A stretch of DNA of 64,000 nucleotides from Pedobacter zeaxanthinifaciens (GCF_003313335.1 NZ_QMHP01000010.1:101313-165312); one strand, 5' to 3'. Shown: positions 44,668-55,004, counted from the first letter of the stretch. Translations and numbers: made by a program. Notes: a model not told the origin generated them from the sequence alone.

Positions 44668-45198
44668 TTATTTTACTAATGTACCTGGCTTAAATCCAAG
44701 CTTTACAATTACATCGTTACTGATATCGTAAACAGGACTAGCGTAAATCATCATGGTGCTTTCGCTGCTTTTATCAAAAACGAAGTCAATGTATTTGTTT
44801 TTTGCAACTTCTGCAATGGTAGTTGAAACTTTTTCTTGAATTGGTTTCATCAATTTGGTACGTGTTTGAAATAAATCACCTTCTGGACCAAATTTTTGTC
44901 TTTGCAATTCTTTTGCTTTTTTTTCTTTTTCAATGATATCATTCTCTCTACGTCTGCGCATATCATCGGTAAGCAATACCTGATCAGCTTGGTAAGCTTT
45001 GTACATGGCGTCTACTTCTTTGAAAATATCATCCACTTCTTTTTGATATTGCTTTGACAAACCTTCTATTTGTGTTAACGAAGATTTATAGTCTGGAATA
45101 TGTTTTAAGATATATTCTGTATCAACATAAGCCATTTTTTGTGCCGATACTCCTAAAGTCATCAGAAGTAAAAAGCCTGCTAAAAATAATCTTTTCAT
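44668..45198 (-). CDS. OmpH/Skp-family periplasmic chaperone (copy 1)
   Basis: 176 aa: signal peptide (MKRLFLAGFLLLMTLGVSAQ), AYVDTEYILKHIPDYK at the head of the fold, a charged coiled coil (about 50-125) and a closing beta segment. It lies 28 bases after the bamA stop, between bamA and the second Skp gene. Confidence 0.92.
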   Translation of the reverse strand: MKRLFLAGFLLLMTLGVSAQKMAYVDTEYILKHIPDYKSSLTQIEGLSKQYQKEVDDIFKEVDAMYKAYQADQVLLTDDMRRRRENDIIEKEKKAKELQRQKFGPEGDLFQTRTKLMKPIQEKVSTTIAEVAKNKYIDFVFDKSSESTMMIYASPVYDISNDVIVKLGFKPGTLVK

Positions 45199-45226
45199 AC
45201 CTGTAGTTTCTTTAAATGTATGTTAA

Positions 45227-47767
45227 TTAGTTAAATCCGCCAAGTTGTTGTGCAATACTAAAGTGGAATTGACCTTTATTAGCATCAGGTAAACCTGGGA
45301 TCTTATCAAATCCATAACCATAATCTATGCCAAGTAATCCGAAAATTGGTAAAAATATCTTTGCACCAACACCAACTGACCTTCTAACGTTAAAAGGATT
45401 GAAATCGCGGAAGCTATTCCACGTGTTACCAGCCTCTCCGAACATGGTCATAAAGGCAGTTGCTTGCTGCGAACTAATTACCGGATATCTTAACTCCATT
45501 ACATACTTGGTGAAGATTGGACTACCAGAACTTTGAGCAATAGTTGGGTTAGCGCCAACCGGAATTACCGAGTTATTAGAGTAACCACGCATTGCGATGA
45601 TTTCTGAACCTTGCAAGAAATCGAAACCTTGCATACCATCACCACCTAATTTGAAACGCTCAAATGCTGATTGACCTACTGCTTTATTGTACGAGCCTAG
45701 GAAACCAAATTGCGCCTGACCTTTAAATACCAACTTGCCTACCACAGATTCAAACCACTGCGCTTCAAATTTCCATTTGTGGTATTCCGTAAATTTATAA
45801 CGTTGCTTATCAGAAGCAGTGGCATAGTTCACATTGTTAAATAACGAATATGGAGGTGTTGCCTGTACAGTAAATCTTAAATAAGCTCCTCCGGTTGGGA
45901 AAATGTTATGATTTCTAGAATCCCTTGAAATCTCTTGCGTGAAGTTCAAGTTATACGACTCACCAGTGCTAAATAAGTAACCTGGGTAGTTGTTCAAAAT
46001 GTATTGGTTTAAGTTGATGGCATGGGTTAAAGAGAACCAGTTATCCGGCCATTTTAATCTTCTACCTAAGCTAAAGGAAACACCATTTAAACGAATGCCA
46101 TAATAACTGCTATTGCTTTTGGCCAAACCGTTAGATTGTAATGAAGTAAATGCACTTACACCAAAGCTAACCGGCTTTTTACCACCAAACCAAGGTTCAG
46201 AAAAAGAGAAACTGTAGGATTGATAGAATTTACCATTTGTTTGTCCACGTAAACTTAGTCGTTGTCCATCTCCTTTAGGCAATGGTCTGTAAGCTTCGCC
46301 CTTAAATAAGTTTCTTAATGAGAAGTTATTGAAGGTTAAACCAAGTGTACCAATTACACGGCCGCCGCCAAAACCACCTGATAACTCAATCTGATCTGAA
46401 GGTTTTTCTTCTACGTTGTAAACGATATCAACCGTACCATTAGCTGGATTTGGCTTAGGCACTGGATTGGTTTTCGACTCATCAAAATTACCAAGCTGTC
46501 CAATTTCACGAACGCTTCGGATCAATAGCTCTTTTGAGAAATAATCTCCCGGTTTTGTACGAATTTCCCTCAACACTACTCTATCATTGGTAATGGTATT
46601 ACCCACAATACTTACATTATTGATCGTGTATTTAGGCCCTTCGTAAATGCGCATTTCCACATCCACTGTATCATTGTGAATTTTGGTTTGTACCGGATCA
46701 ACGTTGAAAGTTAAATATCCATCATTTAGGTATAAACTCGACACGTCATCGCCGTTAGCGCTTCCACGAAGTTTCTTTTCTAATTTTTCCTCACTAAATA
46801 CTTCGCCTTTTTCAATACCGAAAATCTTCTCTAAAAACTCTGTAGTATATTTAGCATTACCTACCCAAGTGATGTTACCGAAGTAATATTTAGGGCCTTC
46901 ATACATTTTTATTTTGATGCCTACCGTTTTGTCATTATATCTGTAAACGCTATCACTAATAATTGCGGCATCGCGGTAACCTTTTTCGTGTAGTTTTGAT
47001 ACGAAGTTCAATTTATCTTCTTCGTACTTCTCTTTATTGAACTTACCGCTACCAAATACTTTATAAAAAGCACGCTGTTTGGTCTTTTTAAGGTATTTTC
47101 TAAGTTTAGCAGATTTGAATTCTTTATTTCCTTCGAATTCAATTTTTTGCACTTTAACCCTTCTGCCTTTATCAATGTTAACTTGTAAAATTACGCTGTT
47201 CTCTTGATTAGGATCTGGTTTAGACTTATAGTTAATTTTAGTGTAGAAAAAGCCTTTTTCGTAAAGGTACTTGTTAATTACCGATCTGGTAGTATTGTAT
47301 AAATTGTCGTTAATGATTGATTTCCCAGCTTTGTCGCCTAATTTTTCCTCAATATCAGTTTTTTGAGATTTGCTGATGCCAGTAAATTCAAAGCCACTTA
47401 AACGAGGCAACTCAACTACATCAATATTGAAGTAAACAGTATCGCCGTTAATTTTAGAAACATTTAACTTAATATCATCAAATAAGCCTTGCGCCCATAG
47501 GTTTTTAATAGCATTGGCAGTTGCTTCACCTGGGAGCATAATGGTTTCGCCAGTAGTAAGTTTAGATAGTACGATAATTACATCTTTATCCAAATACTTA
47601 GAACCAGTTAACGTGGTGCCTCCAATGATATATTCCTTTGGAGTAAAGTAGTCTAAATCCAGACCATTTACTTTTAATGAAGGTGCAGCTTGTTGGGGAT
47701 TACGAATTTGAGCTAATGAGGGCAAAGCGATCAAAAGCAAAAATGCAAGGTGGTATATTCTTCTCAT
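45227..47767 (-). CDS. bamA: outer-membrane protein assembly factor BamA
   Basis: 846 aa: signal peptide, POTRA repeats (about 30-430; repeats start near VIIVLSKLTTGETIM, GFEFTGISKSQ, VQKIEFEGNKEF, NITWVGNAKYT and NVSIVGNTITNDRV), then a 16-strand barrel with the loop-6 motif MRGY. It inserts beta-barrel proteins into the outer membrane. The operon order uppS-bamA-skp-skp is typical of Bacteroidota. Confidence 0.97.
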   Translation of the reverse strand: MRRIYHLAFLLLIALPSLAQIRNPQQAAPSLKVNGLDLDYFTPKEYIIGGTTLTGSKYLDKDVIIVLSKLTTGETIMLPGEATANAIKNLWAQGLFDDIKLNVSKINGDTVYFNIDVVELPRLSGFEFTGISKSQKTDIEEKLGDKAGKSIINDNLYNTTRSVINKYLYEKGFFYTKINYKSKPDPNQENSVILQVNIDKGRRVKVQKIEFEGNKEFKSAKLRKYLKKTKQRAFYKVFGSGKFNKEKYEEDKLNFVSKLHEKGYRDAAIISDSVYRYNDKTVGIKIKMYEGPKYYFGNITWVGNAKYTTEFLEKIFGIEKGEVFSEEKLEKKLRGSANGDDVSSLYLNDGYLTFNVDPVQTKIHNDTVDVEMRIYEGPKYTINNVSIVGNTITNDRVVLREIRTKPGDYFSKELLIRSVREIGQLGNFDESKTNPVPKPNPANGTVDIVYNVEEKPSDQIELSGGFGGGRVIGTLGLTFNNFSLRNLFKGEAYRPLPKGDGQRLSLRGQTNGKFYQSYSFSFSEPWFGGKKPVSFGVSAFTSLQSNGLAKSNSSYYGIRLNGVSFSLGRRLKWPDNWFSLTHAINLNQYILNNYPGYLFSTGESYNLNFTQEISRDSRNHNIFPTGGAYLRFTVQATPPYSLFNNVNYATASDKQRYKFTEYHKWKFEAQWFESVVGKLVFKGQAQFGFLGSYNKAVGQSAFERFKLGGDGMQGFDFLQGSEIIAMRGYSNNSVIPVGANPTIAQSSGSPIFTKYVMELRYPVISSQQATAFMTMFGEAGNTWNSFRDFNPFNVRRSVGVGAKIFLPIFGLLGIDYGYGFDKIPGLPDANKGQFHFSIAQQLGGFN

Positions 47768-47830
47768 TTACAATCTAAAAAACGTTGCTAAGTTAATTTA
47801 AACTCATGTTAAAAAGTGTTAAAAGAAAAA

Positions 47831-48571
47831 TTAGTTCAATTGCTCACTAATTTTCCCAAAGCGACGTTCGCGTTTTTGATAATCAACAATGGCCTCAAAT
47901 AAATCTTCCCTTCGGAAATCTGGCCATAGTGTTTCTGTGAAATATAATTCAGTATAAGCCATTTGCCACAACAGGTAATTGCTAATTCTATGCTCACCGC
48001 TAGTGCGTATCATGAGCTCAGGATCAGGCATTTTTGCCGTTGTTAAATAAGAGGCAAATAGCTCTTCGTTTATTTGGTCGATATTTAGGTTGTCCGCTTT
48101 TACAAGTTCAGCTATTTTTTTCGCAGCTTCAACAATTTCCCACTTGGCACTGTAACTCAGCGCAAGTGTTAGGGTACAACTGGTATTAGTTTTAGTTTTA
48201 TCCATAGCAGCCGCCAAATCATCAATACATTTTTGTGGCAACGATTTCAAATCGCCTATGGCATTTAACCTGATATTGTTTTTGTTTAATGTTTCTACTT
48301 CCTGGTTAATGGTTGAGATTAACAGTTCCATCAAAGCATTTACTTCTTCAATAGGACGGTTCCAATTTTCGGTGGAAAAAGCATATACAGTAAGGTACTT
48401 TACTCCTATTTCCACGCAGCCTTCCACAATATCTTTTACAGATAAAACCCCACTTTCGTGACCAAAAACCCTAAATTTCCCCTGATTTTTTGCCCAACGA
48501 CCATTACCATCCATAATTATGGCGATATGCTGAGGCAATCTATTTACGTCTATTTGATCTTTAAAATTCAT
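47831..48571 (-). CDS. uppS: undecaprenyl diphosphate synthase-type cis-prenyltransferase
   Basis: 246 aa with IAIIMDGNGRWAKNQG (catalytic Asp21), YLTVYAFSTENWNRP and a C-terminal DPELMIRTSGEHRISNYLLW. It elongates isoprenyl diphosphate to the C55 lipid carrier for cell-wall synthesis. It is 63 bases upstream of bamA in the same direction. Confidence 0.96.
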   Translation of the reverse strand: MNFKDQIDVNRLPQHIAIIMDGNGRWAKNQGKFRVFGHESGVLSVKDIVEGCVEIGVKYLTVYAFSTENWNRPIEEVNALMELLISTINQEVETLNKNNIRLNAIGDLKSLPQKCIDDLAAAMDKTKTNTSCTLTLALSYSAKWEIVEAAKKIAELVKADNLNIDQINEELFASYLTTAKMPDPELMIRTSGEHRISNYLLWQMAYTELYFTETLWPDFRREDLFEAIVDYQKRERRFGKISEQLN

Positions 48572-48588
48572 TACTGCGCTTGAGACCG

Positions 48589-49395
48589 TTAAAAGTTAAA
48601 ACACTTTTGGCTCACAAAGGTATAAGTTATGCCAATACCTACAAACATATAAGCATCTCTTTTTCTAAAATCGCCACGTTGGATATCCTTACCTCCAATA
48701 TTATAGCCTAAAACCTCATTGGAGCGATCGGAAAGCAGAATTTGCATCTGTCGGGTGCTGGCATCGGCAGCATATTTCTCTGAATCCAAATAATTTTTAC
48801 TTACATCATCCAAATAATCAGTGTAAGCGTTCCTGTAGCCAATATTAGTAAATACCGACCAGTTCTCTTTAACACGGTACTTTAAGCCAAATCCAAAGGG
48901 GATGCTAAGCGCATAGGTTTTGTAGTCGTAACCTTCTGTATCATATAACGCTAATTTATAGCTTTTACCCTGATAGGTTGTTTTAGGGTTGAACAATACC
49001 GCACCAACGCCAGTATATAGGTAAGGTGAAAATCTGGAATAACCACCGCCAGCAAAATAATCGAAAAAGTTAAAATCAACCATTAAACTAAATTCCTGAA
49101 GATTGCTCTCGAAGCTTAAATTACGTTGCCTCAATTGCTCGCTAGTAGATTGGGCATCATTTGCTTTAATTTTGCCCAAAGTGTAATTGAAAGACAAAGC
49201 CCAGTTAGGATCGAAGTTAGCTTTCACAAAACCACCAACAGACAGTCCACTAATTTTTAGCGGATTAGTGGGATTTAAATCGCCAATGTATCCAGCACCT
49301 CCTGCATGCGCACCAATTTCCCATACCTGGGCTTTGGTTTGAATAAAGGATAGTACTGATAAAGTGATACCTAACAGTGTTTGCTTGTAGTTCAT
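48589..49395 (-). CDS. DUF6089 outer-membrane-type protein
   Basis: 268 aa: signal peptide, GAHAGGAGYIGDLNPTNPLK after it, and repeated amphipathic beta strands ending in aromatic residues, as in small outer-membrane barrels. DUF6089 proteins of this kind lie between nadK and uppS in many Bacteroidota. The start codon directly follows the nadK stop (TAA then ATG), so translation is coupled. Confidence 0.87.
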   Translation of the reverse strand: MNYKQTLLGITLSVLSFIQTKAQVWEIGAHAGGAGYIGDLNPTNPLKISGLSVGGFVKANFDPNWALSFNYTLGKIKANDAQSTSEQLRQRNLSFESNLQEFSLMVDFNFFDYFAGGGYSRFSPYLYTGVGAVLFNPKTTYQGKSYKLALYDTEGYDYKTYALSIPFGFGLKYRVKENWSVFTNIGYRNAYTDYLDDVSKNYLDSEKYAADASTRQMQILLSDRSNEVLGYNIGGKDIQRGDFRKRDAYMFVGIGITYTFVSQKCFNF

Positions 49396-50277
49396 TTAGT
49401 AGTTGCGGGTATCAATACCCCAAAGCAGTTTATTCCTTAACGTAGTTAAAAACGTTTCATTGTTAAGGCGGATAAGATTTATGCTAAATTTTGCTTTGTT
49501 GATGCTAATTTTCACATTTCTGTCAACAGTTTCAGTTCTAGAATCGCAGGTTAGCAAAAATTTCGTACTCCTAGCTTCTACTTCAAAAGCTAGCTCAACA
49601 TCATCAGGAATGATAATTGGCCTCACATTGAGGTTGTGTGGAGCAACTGGAGTGATGACAAAGTTTTGTGCACTTGGTAAAATGATTGGTCCGCCGCAAC
49701 TTAACGAATAAGCGGTGGATCCAGTTGGCGTAGCGATAATTAAACCATCTGCCCAGTAAGAGTTTAGGAATTCTCCGTTCAAATAAGCATGGATAATCAT
49801 CATCGCCGAGTTATCTCGTCGGTGGATAGTAATGTCATTCAGCGCAAAATTTTCCTCGCCAAACAACCCAATTTTTGATTCCAGATTGAGCAAACTACGT
49901 TGATCAATGGTGTATTCGCCGTTTACTAAGGCAGTGATAGCGGCACTAATTTCTGCCTTATTGATACTTGCCAAAAAGCCTAAGCGACCAAAATTGATTC
50001 CAATTACTGGAATTTGAGAATCACGAACAAATGAAATGGTATCCAACAAGGTTCCATCGCCACCTAAGCTTAAAAGAATATCAGCTTTGCTAGCTAAATC
50101 CTGATGGCTATCGAACGTAGTTAAGTTTTCTGGCAGAACTAATTTTTTCTCAACAAAGCTGAAAAACTTTCTATAAATAGCGATTTCGATTTTAGTGCTA
50201 GCCAGCGTATCAATTACTTGCTGAACAAAAGGCAATACGTTGTCATTAAAATCTCGACCGTAAATAGCTATTTTCAT
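49396..50277 (-). CDS. nadK: NAD kinase
   Basis: 293 aa with GGDGT at 72-76, GINFGRLGFLA and TPTGSTAYSLSCGGP. It phosphorylates NAD to NADP. Its stop directly abuts the DUF6089 gene start; the CBS protein gene lies 70 bases upstream on the same strand. Confidence 0.96.
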   Translation of the reverse strand: MKIAIYGRDFNDNVLPFVQQVIDTLASTKIEIAIYRKFFSFVEKKLVLPENLTTFDSHQDLASKADILLSLGGDGTLLDTISFVRDSQIPVIGINFGRLGFLASINKAEISAAITALVNGEYTIDQRSLLNLESKIGLFGEENFALNDITIHRRDNSAMMIIHAYLNGEFLNSYWADGLIIATPTGSTAYSLSCGGPIILPSAQNFVITPVAPHNLNVRPIIIPDDVELAFEVEARSTKFLLTCDSRTETVDRNVKISINKAKFSINLIRLNNETFLTTLRNKLLWGIDTRNY

Positions 50278-50347
50278 TCGTTAATATATTTTCAATAGTT
50301 TGTTTGAACTTAAGGAAGTTTGGTTTTCCGTTTGCAACAGCTTTTCT

Positions 50348-51010
50348 TTAAACGTTGAGGTAGTTCATGAAAGAATTAAACCTATCCATTGAGCCATCAT
50401 CATGGTTGGTGTTATTAAACACAGCTTTAACCTCATAATCATAGCGCTCAAACGTGGCAACAATGCCAGAAAGATCTGTTTTATTGATTTTTAGTGTTAC
50501 TTCGAGCCTTGTGGAATCAGGAAAAGCATTGATATAAGACGACAAAACTTGTGCATTGTCAGATTCAACAATTTGCGACATATGCGCCAATGAATTGTTT
50601 CTGTTGCTAATAGCCAGTACAATGATACCTCCCGGCTCGCTTACGGAGTATAAATTTGCTGTAAAGTGGAGCAATTTATCAATTGAAACTAAGCCGAGGT
50701 AATTTTTTTGCTGATCCAATACCGGCACTACAGAAAGTTGCAATTCGCTCAATAAACGAATTACCTCATAAATATGGGCATTTTCAAACGTAAAAGAATT
50801 GAGCAAAGTGAGTGGCAATGCACCTATTGCAGTGTCTGTATCCCTTACCTCCATTAATTCTTCTTCGGAAACCAAGCCTAAATATTGTAACTCGTTAACA
50901 ATTGGCAAATGATAAAGCTTAAATTCGCTCATACGATCCAATGCCTTACGTACCGTATCTGAGGTACGCAACGGTGGTATAATATTCGATATGAGTTCTC
51001 CTGCAATCAT
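50348..51010 (-). CDS. tandem CBS-domain protein
   Basis: 220 aa with two CBS motifs (about 1-60 and 70-130; YHLPIVNEL, LQLSVVPVLDQQKNYLGLVS) and an ACT-like C-terminal part (GIIVLAISNRNNSLAHMSQI). CBS pairs sense adenine nucleotides; the regulated partner is unknown. It begins the minus-strand cluster toward nadK. Confidence 0.85.
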   Translation of the reverse strand: MIAGELISNIIPPLRTSDTVRKALDRMSEFKLYHLPIVNELQYLGLVSEEELMEVRDTDTAIGALPLTLLNSFTFENAHIYEVIRLLSELQLSVVPVLDQQKNYLGLVSIDKLLHFTANLYSVSEPGGIIVLAISNRNNSLAHMSQIVESDNAQVLSSYINAFPDSTRLEVTLKINKTDLSGIVATFERYDYEVKAVFNNTNHDDGSMDRFNSFMNYLNV

Positions 51011-51068
51011 TTATCTCAAATTTACGGACTTTGTCATTTCGCAAAATTCCAAAGCCCAACGTTTACAG

Positions 51069-51833
51069 TTACTTTAGCAAAATTCTGTCCAAAAATTTCT
51101 CCAAGTAATTATTGAACACTTCTGGTTGCTCCATCATTGGTGCATGACCGCATTGATCAACCCAATTTAGCTCAGAATTAGGCAATAATTGGTGAAATTC
51201 TTGTGCTACATCCGGAGGTGTAACTTTATCTTGTTTGCCCCAAATTAAAGACACTGGAATAGTAATTTTTTTAAGCTCTTTAGCCATGTTGTGTCTAATA
51301 GCCGATTTGGCCAGTGCCAAAATCCTTATTACCCTAGCCCTATCGTTAACGGTTTTAAAAACCTCATCAACCAATTCCTTGGTTGCAGTTTCAGGACTGT
51401 AAAAAGTAAACTCTACTTTCTCTCTAATAAAATCGTAGCTCTCTCTTTTAGGGAAAGAACCGCCGAAAGCATTTTCATAAAGACCGGAGCTACCAGTAAG
51501 CACTAAAGCCTTCACAAATTCCTGGTGTGCAACCGTAAACACTAAGCCTACGTGACCACCCAAAGAATTGCCTACCAACACTACTTGGCTCAGTTTTTTA
51601 AATTTCAAAAAGCGGTGCAAATATTTCGATAAACTTTTTACACCGAGGGTTAAAATTGGGAGTTCGTAAATTGGTAAAATAGGCACTAATACACGGTATT
51701 TACTTTTAAATTTCTCTACCGTATGGTGCCAATTACTTAACTCGCCCATTAAACCATGAAGTAATACCAAGGGTTCTCCTTCGCCAACCTCAATATACTT
51801 AAAACCTTCTTGTTCAATTACTTCGTAATTCAT
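51069..51833 (-). CDS. alpha/beta hydrolase
   Basis: 254 aa with LLHGLMGELSNW (oxyanion part), GNSLGGHVGLVF (nucleophile Ser), GKQDKVTPP (Asp) and DQCGHAPMMEQPE (His): a complete triad. Esterase or thioesterase-like; substrate unknown. Just upstream of the CBS gene on the same strand. Confidence 0.88.
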   Translation of the reverse strand: MNYEVIEQEGFKYIEVGEGEPLVLLHGLMGELSNWHHTVEKFKSKYRVLVPILPIYELPILTLGVKSLSKYLHRFLKFKKLSQVVLVGNSLGGHVGLVFTVAHQEFVKALVLTGSSGLYENAFGGSFPKRESYDFIREKVEFTFYSPETATKELVDEVFKTVNDRARVIRILALAKSAIRHNMAKELKKITIPVSLIWGKQDKVTPPDVAQEFHQLLPNSELNWVDQCGHAPMMEQPEVFNNYLEKFLDRILLK

Positions 51834-51939
51834 AAATATTATTGTGTGTGTTTTTTGGTATGTGCCACTAAGTTAGCAGAGTAAATGTAATTAATATTAA
51901 CAATATAACATTTTTTTACTGCTGCTTAACCTACCGAAG

Positions 51940-52386
51940 CTAACTAAGCTTACTTTTTACTATTTCGCCTATCAATTTTCCTTCAGCTTTACCAGCAAGT
52001 TGCTTATTAGCCAAGCCCATTACTTTGCCCATTTCCTTAACCGAAGCTGCTCCGCTTTCGGCAATAATAGCATCAATTATCGCTTCTACTTCGCTTCTAT
52101 CCAATTGTTTAGGTAAATATTGGGTAATCACGTCTATTTCTTCCTGCTCTACTTGGTATAAATCTTCTCTACCTTGTGATTTGTAAATATCTGCTGATTC
52201 TTTACGCTGTTTAACCAACTTCTGTAAAATCTTTATTTCAGCATCTTCATTAATTTCTTCTGTTTGACCTTTTTCAGTTTTAGCTAAAAGGATGGCTGCT
52301 TTTATTGCCCGTAAACCCCTTAGTTTAACTTGATCTTTAGCCAACATAGCTTGTTTGATCTCTTGATCTATATTTGTTGATATCAT
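51940..52386 (-). CDS. GatB/YqeY-domain protein
   Basis: 148 aa helical YqeY domain: IKQAMLAKDQVKLRGLRAIK, RKESADIYKSQGREDL, a Lys-rich first half and a C-terminal VMGLANKQLAGKAEGKLI that matches the GatB tRNA-binding tail. Stand-alone YqeY proteins are thought to touch tRNA. Isolated by short gaps. Confidence 0.9.
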   Translation of the reverse strand: MISTNIDQEIKQAMLAKDQVKLRGLRAIKAAILLAKTEKGQTEEINEDAEIKILQKLVKQRKESADIYKSQGREDLYQVEQEEIDVITQYLPKQLDRSEVEAIIDAIIAESGAASVKEMGKVMGLANKQLAGKAEGKLIGEIVKSKLS

Positions 52387-52523
52387 TTTTATAAATTTTA
52401 TTTTTTTACTCGGTTAAATGGTTAATTGTTTGCCTATCCGGTTAACCAAATCAAAAGTTTGTAAGGTTTTAATTGCTGCACTGTAACCGATTCCAACAGT
52501 TTAAACAGTTAACCAAACCCAAT

Positions 52524-53282
52524 CTAATCTCTCTTCACAATTGTTGCAGCAGCTTGCGCCGTTGGCATAATCAACATCTCGTTGATGTTTACATGGGCGG
52601 GCCTGCTTACTGCATACCATATCGCATCTGCAATATCTTGCGCAATTAACGGTTCAAAGCCATCGTAAACTTTTTTTGCACGGTTTTCATCTCCTTTAAA
52701 TCGTACGATGGAGAATTCGGTTTCTACCATTCCTGGGTGTATTGCCGTAACTTTAATGCCATGCGGTAGCAAATCTATGCGCATTCCTTTGCTTAATGCA
52801 TCAACAGCATGTTTGGTAGCACAATAAACATTACCATTAGGATAAACCTCCTTACCTGCAATTGATCCAATGTTGATGATATGGCCGTGCTTTTTTTCAA
52901 CCATCCAGCTAGATACTACCTTACTTACATAAAGCAATCCTTTTACGTTGGTGTCAATCATCGTATCCCAGTCATCGGTATCACCTTTGTCTATAGGATC
53001 TAAGCCCTGACTTAAACCAGCATTGTTCACCAATACATCAATTTCTTTCCACTCTGCAGGCAAGGTATCCAATACATAATTGATATTTTCCTTGTCTCGC
53101 ACATCAGCCTGAATGGTTTTTATTTTCACCTGATACTTATCTGTAAGTTGTTGCGCCTGTGAAAGCAAAAGGTTTTCTCTACGGGCTATTAAAATTAACT
53201 GATAGCCTTGCGCTGCGAAGGTGTCAGCACAAGCTGCTCCAATACCAGATGTTGCTCCTGTAATTAATGCTATTTTGGCCAT
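52524..53282 (-). CDS. short-chain dehydrogenase (YdfG-like)
   Basis: 252 aa classical SDR: TGATSGIG at 8-15 (NADPH site), NNAG, catalytic Ser with Tyr-x3-Lys in VYCATKHAV. The closest described group is YdfG-type 3-hydroxy-acid or serine dehydrogenases; the substrate cannot be read from sequence. Confidence 0.9.
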   Translation of the reverse strand: MAKIALITGATSGIGAACADTFAAQGYQLILIARRENLLLSQAQQLTDKYQVKIKTIQADVRDKENINYVLDTLPAEWKEIDVLVNNAGLSQGLDPIDKGDTDDWDTMIDTNVKGLLYVSKVVSSWMVEKKHGHIINIGSIAGKEVYPNGNVYCATKHAVDALSKGMRIDLLPHGIKVTAIHPGMVETEFSIVRFKGDENRAKKVYDGFEPLIAQDIADAIWYAVSRPAHVNINEMLIMPTAQAAATIVKRD

Positions 53283-53331
53283 TAGGTATAAAAACTTTTA
53301 GCACAAAGTTATACTTTTTCTTAAAAGCGGC

Positions 53332-54078
53332 TTACTCGAAAAACAAGCTGAAAGTAAAATTCCTTAAAATAGCCTTCTCAATTGGCGTTGCATAAGGATG
53401 ATTTTCATGCTTGATCACATCAGTAAAAGAATGCGATATTTTTATTTCTGGGGACATTTTGAAATACTCAAAATATAAATCAAAACCGATACCTGCCTCA
53501 TACGAAGCGTAGTTTTTTTTGTTTTTAAGCACTTTATTAATCAATGCTTTATCGGCATCATCTGTTTTTTTGCCAGATGCTAAATCCATGGAATACTTTG
53601 TACCAAGCAGTATGTATGCTCTAAAATCTCTTCGCCTATCTGATTTGAGTTTTAGCGTCAACGGCAAATCAATCATTGTTGCCGCTATTTTTTGCTGAAT
53701 ACTAGAAAACGTTGTGTTATATACTGCAGGCTGTTGATATTCATAATTGACCAAGCGGTCGTCAAAAACCAACGTAGGTGTAGTTCTTAAATCCAGATTT
53801 TTATTGATCTTTTTATTAAGCACAAAACCAATCCCAAAACCTGTGGAGAGTGGTGAGCTAATTGAATTCAGTGGATCTGTAATTGGCTTGTTGTTGTTTT
53901 CGTAATCCAAAAAAACCTCTCGCCAATTGGCCGCCCTGGTAAGTTTATACTCAGAAGCTATGTATTGAAAAGTAAACCCCCAATTAAAATCTTCTTGATC
54001 AATACCACCGCCCCAATTTTGCGCTTTTGAGCTTAAAAAGACGAAAGAAAAGAAAGCAATTAGTAGTGTTTGTTTCAT
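53332..54078 (-). CDS. porT: type IX secretion-linked PorT family protein
   Basis: 248 aa: signal peptide, then an outer-membrane beta-barrel body (GGIDQEDFNWGFTFQYI, FRAYILLGTKYSMDLASG). PorT is needed for the type IX secretion of sorting-domain proteins; a T9SS cargo lies at 60412. The start overlaps the menG stop as ATGA, so the genes are coupled; menG-porT is a known Bacteroidota neighbour pair as far as I recall. Confidence 0.88.
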   Translation of the reverse strand: MKQTLLIAFFSFVFLSSKAQNWGGGIDQEDFNWGFTFQYIASEYKLTRAANWREVFLDYENNNKPITDPLNSISSPLSTGFGIGFVLNKKINKNLDLRTTPTLVFDDRLVNYEYQQPAVYNTTFSSIQQKIAATMIDLPLTLKLKSDRRRDFRAYILLGTKYSMDLASGKKTDDADKALINKVLKNKKNYASYEAGIGFDLYFEYFKMSPEIKISHSFTDVIKHENHPYATPIEKAILRNFTFSLFFE

Positions 54079-54803
54079 TTAATACCTGTGTAGATGGCAC
54101 TTATACCAAACGTAAGCGATCTGTGTTTGGTATTTTTGTAGCCAACTTTTTCCATTAGGGCAGTAAAATTACTACCATCAGGGAATGCTTGCACAGATTC
54201 CTCCAAGTAAGCATAAGCTTTTTTATCTTTCGAAAAAAGACCACCAAAAAACGGTGTAGCATATTTGAAATAGAAATGATATAGCTGTTTGATGGGGAAA
54301 TTACGTGGCTTAGAGAATTCTAAAATTACCACTTTGCCTCCCGGCTTAAGCACACGAAGCATATCTGTAAGCCCTTTTTCTAAATTCTCATAATTACGTA
54401 CGCCAAAAGCAACGGTGATGGCGTCAAAGGTATTATCCTCGAAGTGCAATCCTTCAGAATCTCCCAGTTGTACGGAGAAAACCTGCGATAAATTACGCTC
54501 GTTAATTTTCTTTTTTGCTACTTCCAACATACCAGCTGAAATATCAACCCCAATAATTTGCCTTGGTCTTAATATTTTAATGGATTCAAAAGCGAAATCC
54601 CCGGTACCGGTAGCCACATCTAAAATTTTTTGTGGTTGATCCTTTAAAAGTTCCTTAATGGCTTTTTTACGCCAAATGATATCAATACCTAAAGATAAAA
54701 AATGATTCAAAAAATCGTAGGTTCCAGAGATGTTATTGAACATGCTGGCTACTTGCTCTTTCTTAGTTTCAGGACCTGAATAAGGAGTAATTTGTGGATT
54801 CAT
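54075..54803 (-). CDS. menG: demethylmenaquinone methyltransferase
   Basis: 242 aa from the ATG at 54803 (MNPQITPYSG; 36 upstream codons rejected). SAM motif ILDVATGTGD at 60-69, MFNNISGTYDFLNHFLSLG before it, VAFGVRNYENL later. It methylates demethylmenaquinone (the UbiE/MenG step). Coupled to porT. Confidence 0.93.
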   Translation of the reverse strand: MNPQITPYSGPETKKEQVASMFNNISGTYDFLNHFLSLGIDIIWRKKAIKELLKDQPQKILDVATGTGDFAFESIKILRPRQIIGVDISAGMLEVAKKKINERNLSQVFSVQLGDSEGLHFEDNTFDAITVAFGVRNYENLEKGLTDMLRVLKPGGKVVILEFSKPRNFPIKQLYHFYFKYATPFFGGLFSKDKKAYAYLEESVQAFPDGSNFTALMEKVGYKNTKHRSLTFGISAIYTGIK

Positions 54804-54971
54804 ATACGAGTTCAAAGATAAGTTTAATTGCTGAATTGTTAAATTGTTTAAATATAGATTGATCACATTAGCAAGAAAATGATGCTGTACTGGCAATTGT
54901 AAAAACAGCAACCTTATTGTACTGCGTTATTCATCTTCCAAAAACCCAGATGGCGATTTAAACATTAAAAC

Positions 54972-55004
54972 TTTGCTACCTTAACAACGCTTTGCGTACC
55001 TTTG
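54972..55004 (+). promoter_or_regulatory. consensus Bacteroidota promoter of engB
   Basis: TTTG (54972-54975), 21 bases, then TACCTTTG (54997-55004): both elements at the consensus spacing. The box ends four bases before the ATG at 55009, predicting a leaderless or near-leaderless mRNA. Confidence 0.7.

Noticed and set aside
52387..52523. Repeated GGTTAA words between YqeY and SDR genes
   Set aside because: Irregular spacing and no symmetry; probably chance in AT-rich intergenic DNA.
54804..54911. N-terminal extension of menG by 36 codons
   Set aside because: The extension is low-complexity Leu/Asn sequence and the family begins near MNPQITPYSG.
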